From: Mucilaginibacter sp. OK283
GTDB taxonomy: Bacteria > Bacteroidota > Bacteroidia > Sphingobacteriales > Sphingobacteriaceae
Reading direction: 5' to 3'
DNA length: 64,000 bases
Assembly (NCBI RefSeq): GCF_900110415.1
Contig: NZ_FODR01000002.1
Span: 186,001 to 250,000, forward strand
The notes under the pieces were generated by a model. It did no database searches. It saw only the letters and a program-made list of their open reading frames with translations, and was not told the origin of the DNA. Shown one piece after another: positions 62,450-64,000 of the stretch; position 1 is the first letter of the stretch, and every line of letters begins with the position of its first letter. A program made the translations under genes and the position numbers.

Positions 62450-63034
62450 ATGATGTACCACGGGGCAAAATATGTAAAAGGCTTAGGCCTGCTGTTATTG
62501 CCCCTGCTTGCCTTTTCCATATCATCCTGCGAAAATGACCTGAACAAGGTTAAAGAGATTGCATCTAACGAAGTAGGGATAGTAGTTGAACCAACAACCG
62601 GGGTTGATTTGATTATGAGCGACTCGGCAAAAGTAAAGCTGCACTTGTTGGCCCCGCTTATGTTGCAGTACCAAACAAAAGATCCTTACAAGGTAATGCC
62701 CAAAGGCGTAAAGGTTATACTTTACGATAAACAAACCCAGCAGGAATCGGGTAATATTGTTGCAGATACGGGTATTTCCCGCGATACTAAAAAGCTTATT
62801 GAGTTTCACAAAAACGTAGTGGCAACCAATGCCAAGGGCGAAACCTATAAATCTGACGAGCTTTACTGGGACCAGACTACAAAAAAAGTTTATTCGCACA
62901 AACCTGTACAGGTAACCATGAACGGGGGGAACGTAATGAACGGCGATAGCTTTGAAAGCGATGACGCTTTCCTGCACCCTACACTTAAAAGTAGTACCGG
63001 CATATTTCATGTGGACGAAAAAGTGACACAATAA
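62450..63034 (+). CDS. lptC: LptC, LPS export periplasmic protein (lipoprotein form)
   Basis: A 194-residue protein with a lipoprotein signal (LLLLPLLAFSISSC, Cys27 in the SISSC lipobox). It belongs to the Bacteroidota LptC group with GVDLIMSDSAKVKLHLLAP, MPKGVKVILYD and the final GDSFESDDAFLHPTLKSSTG, which form the beta-jelly-roll of the Lpt bridge that carries LPS between membranes. It is co-transcribed with the outer-membrane protein upstream. A peptidyl-prolyl isomerase gene follows after about 95 bases. Confidence 0.9.
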   Translation: MMYHGAKYVKGLGLLLLPLLAFSISSCENDLNKVKEIASNEVGIVVEPTTGVDLIMSDSAKVKLHLLAPLMLQYQTKDPYKVMPKGVKVILYDKQTQQESGNIVADTGISRDTKKLIEFHKNVVATNAKGETYKSDELYWDQTTKKVYSHKPVQVTMNGGNVMNGDSFESDDAFLHPTLKSSTGIFHVDEKVTQ

Positions 63035-63129
63035 TGTTGTTTTTTTCAGGAAAATTTTGTGTTATAGAATTTTACTAAAAATTGTATCTTGCGCCCTCTT
63101 TTAAAAGAATATAATAATTACAGAAGTAT

Positions 63130-64000
63130 ATGGGTATAATGGGTTTCTTGCGCGAACGGATGGGAAAAATCCTGGCAATCTTTATTGGGGTTGCACTTTT
63201 TGCATTCATCGTGAGCGAGGTAGTAAGATCAGGTGGGTCTTTTTTTAGAGACGACCGCAACGAACTTGCCGAAGTAAACGGCGAAAAGGTTCAATTAGAT
63301 GAGTTTAATAAAAGGCTCGACCAAAACACAAATCAGTTTAGGCAACAATCAGGGCAGAGTCTTTCGCCCCAGATATTAAACTATGTTCAGGAAACTACCT
63401 GGAACCAGGTGATAAGCGAACTGTTGCTTAATAAAGAGATTGAAAAATTGGGCTTAACGGTTGGCGACGATGAAGCTGCAGCTATGGTAACCGGTAACAA
63501 CCCCGACCAGCAGATAACCCGCGTACCCCAATTTGCCGATCAGCAAACCGGGCAGTTTGATAAAAACAAGCTAAACCAGTATTTAAGCTTTATATCGTCA
63601 TCAAAGGCCGATACCGCTTCAAAACGCCAGTGGGGGGAATTCCTGAAGCAGGTATTCGAGGCCAAACAAAAAACAAAGTACATGGCTATTGTTACCAATG
63701 GCTTGTACGTAAACTCGTTGGAAGCCAATGATGATTACCGGGCAAAAAACAAGTTGGTTAGCTTTAAATATGCTACACTTGATTACGCATCAATCCCCGA
63801 TGCTAAGGTTACTTTAACTGACGCCGATTACAGTGCCTACTATGATGCACACAAGGCTGAATTTAAAAATCAGCAGGAAACAAGATCATTTGATTACGTT
63901 GCTTTTAATGGATCACCTTCTAAAGAGGATAGCGCTGCCATTAAAACCGAAGTAAACAAATTGGTTGACAGTATAAAAGTAAGTACCAACGATTCGCTTT
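63130..64000 (+). CDS. ppiD: PpiD-like peptidyl-prolyl isomerase (3'-truncated by window edge)
   Basis: From ATG 63130, 290 codons are open to the edge. The protein starts MGIMGFLRERMGKILAIFIG, has one membrane helix (about 13-30), then the SurA_N/PpiD-type chaperone region (ELAEVNGEKVQLDEFNKRLD, ETTWNQVISELLLNKEIEKLG). The parvulin catalytic domain must lie beyond the window. PpiD is a membrane-anchored periplasmic foldase near the translocon. It follows the lptC-like gene on the same strand. Confidence 0.92.
   Translation, partial: MGIMGFLRERMGKILAIFIGVALFAFIVSEVVRSGGSFFRDDRNELAEVNGEKVQLDEFNKRLDQNTNQFRQQSGQSLSPQILNYVQETTWNQVISELLLNKEIEKLGLTVGDDEAAAMVTGNNPDQQITRVPQFADQQTGQFDKNKLNQYLSFISSSKADTASKRQWGEFLKQVFEAKQKTKYMAIVTNGLYVNSLEANDDYRAKNKLVSFKYATLDYASIPDAKVTLTDADYSAYYDAHKAEFKNQQETRSFDYVAFNGSPSKEDSAAIKTEVNKLVDSIKVSTNDSL

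Noticed and set aside
62522..63031. 169-codon minus-strand frame opposite lptC
   Set aside because: Antisense to a clear lipoprotein LptC gene; no domain seen.

Overview
The window looks like a chromosomal piece of a Bacteroidota soil/plant-type bacterium of the family Sphingobacteriaceae (Mucilaginibacter- or Pedobacter-like). The reasons are: TAnnTTTG/TTG-type promoters; Bacteroidota-specific families (DUF4834, DUF6427, lipoprotein-type LptC, propeller sensor kinases); YfhO-type membrane protein; moderate G+C (judged by eye, about 40-45%); and many small hairpin repeats between genes. No rRNA, tRNA, CRISPR or transposase gene was seen. Genes cut by the window edges are a YfhO-like protein (left) and a PpiD-like foldase (right).

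Layout. 1-7.8 kb: housekeeping and small genes (yfhO-like, DUF4834, uvrB) and a GNAT-MarR operon with an operator set inside its promoter. 7.8-13.8 kb: a three-IPT/seven-blade lipoprotein behind a propeller histidine kinase and LuxR-type regulator. 14.1-17.0 kb: an accessory array in which three copies of a ~240-bp hairpin-ended repeat each precede a short toxin-tail-like coding remnant and then one intact immunity-like gene. 17.2-25.5 kb: ArsR-SRPBCC pair, GH28-like enzyme with a 7TM hybrid AraC sensor, Crp/Fnr regulator, atypical MBL-fold protein, NTF2-like protein. 25.7-31.7 kb: a compact three-gene exopolysaccharide-type operon (glycosidase lipoprotein, GT2 synthase fused to a degenerate glycosidase barrel, tandem GH26-like protein). 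32-37.7 kb: upp, CPA1 antiporter, and an isoquinoline-oxidoreductase-type molybdoenzyme operon with its cytochrome. 38.4-42.6 kb: a large hybrid propeller kinase.

42.7-54.9 kb is the most interesting part: an RNA-repair island with two nucleotidyltransferases, Pnkp (kinase-phosphatase-ligase), Hen1 (RNA 3'-end 2'-O-methyltransferase), RtcB ligase and a WYL-domain regulator divergent from rtcB. The hen1 and rtcB promoters share a 41-bp architecture: a TGCGCA-type dyad (19/21 identical), an unconserved spacer of exactly 8 bp, then a -7 block (11/12 identical). This suggests that one regulator, most simply the WYL protein, switches on both RNA-sealing pathways together.

55-64 kb: TfoX-N protein, ECF sigma/DGPF pair, second ECF sigma with a membrane partner, DUF6427, and a housekeeping run purQ-coaX-outer-membrane protein-lptC-ppiD.
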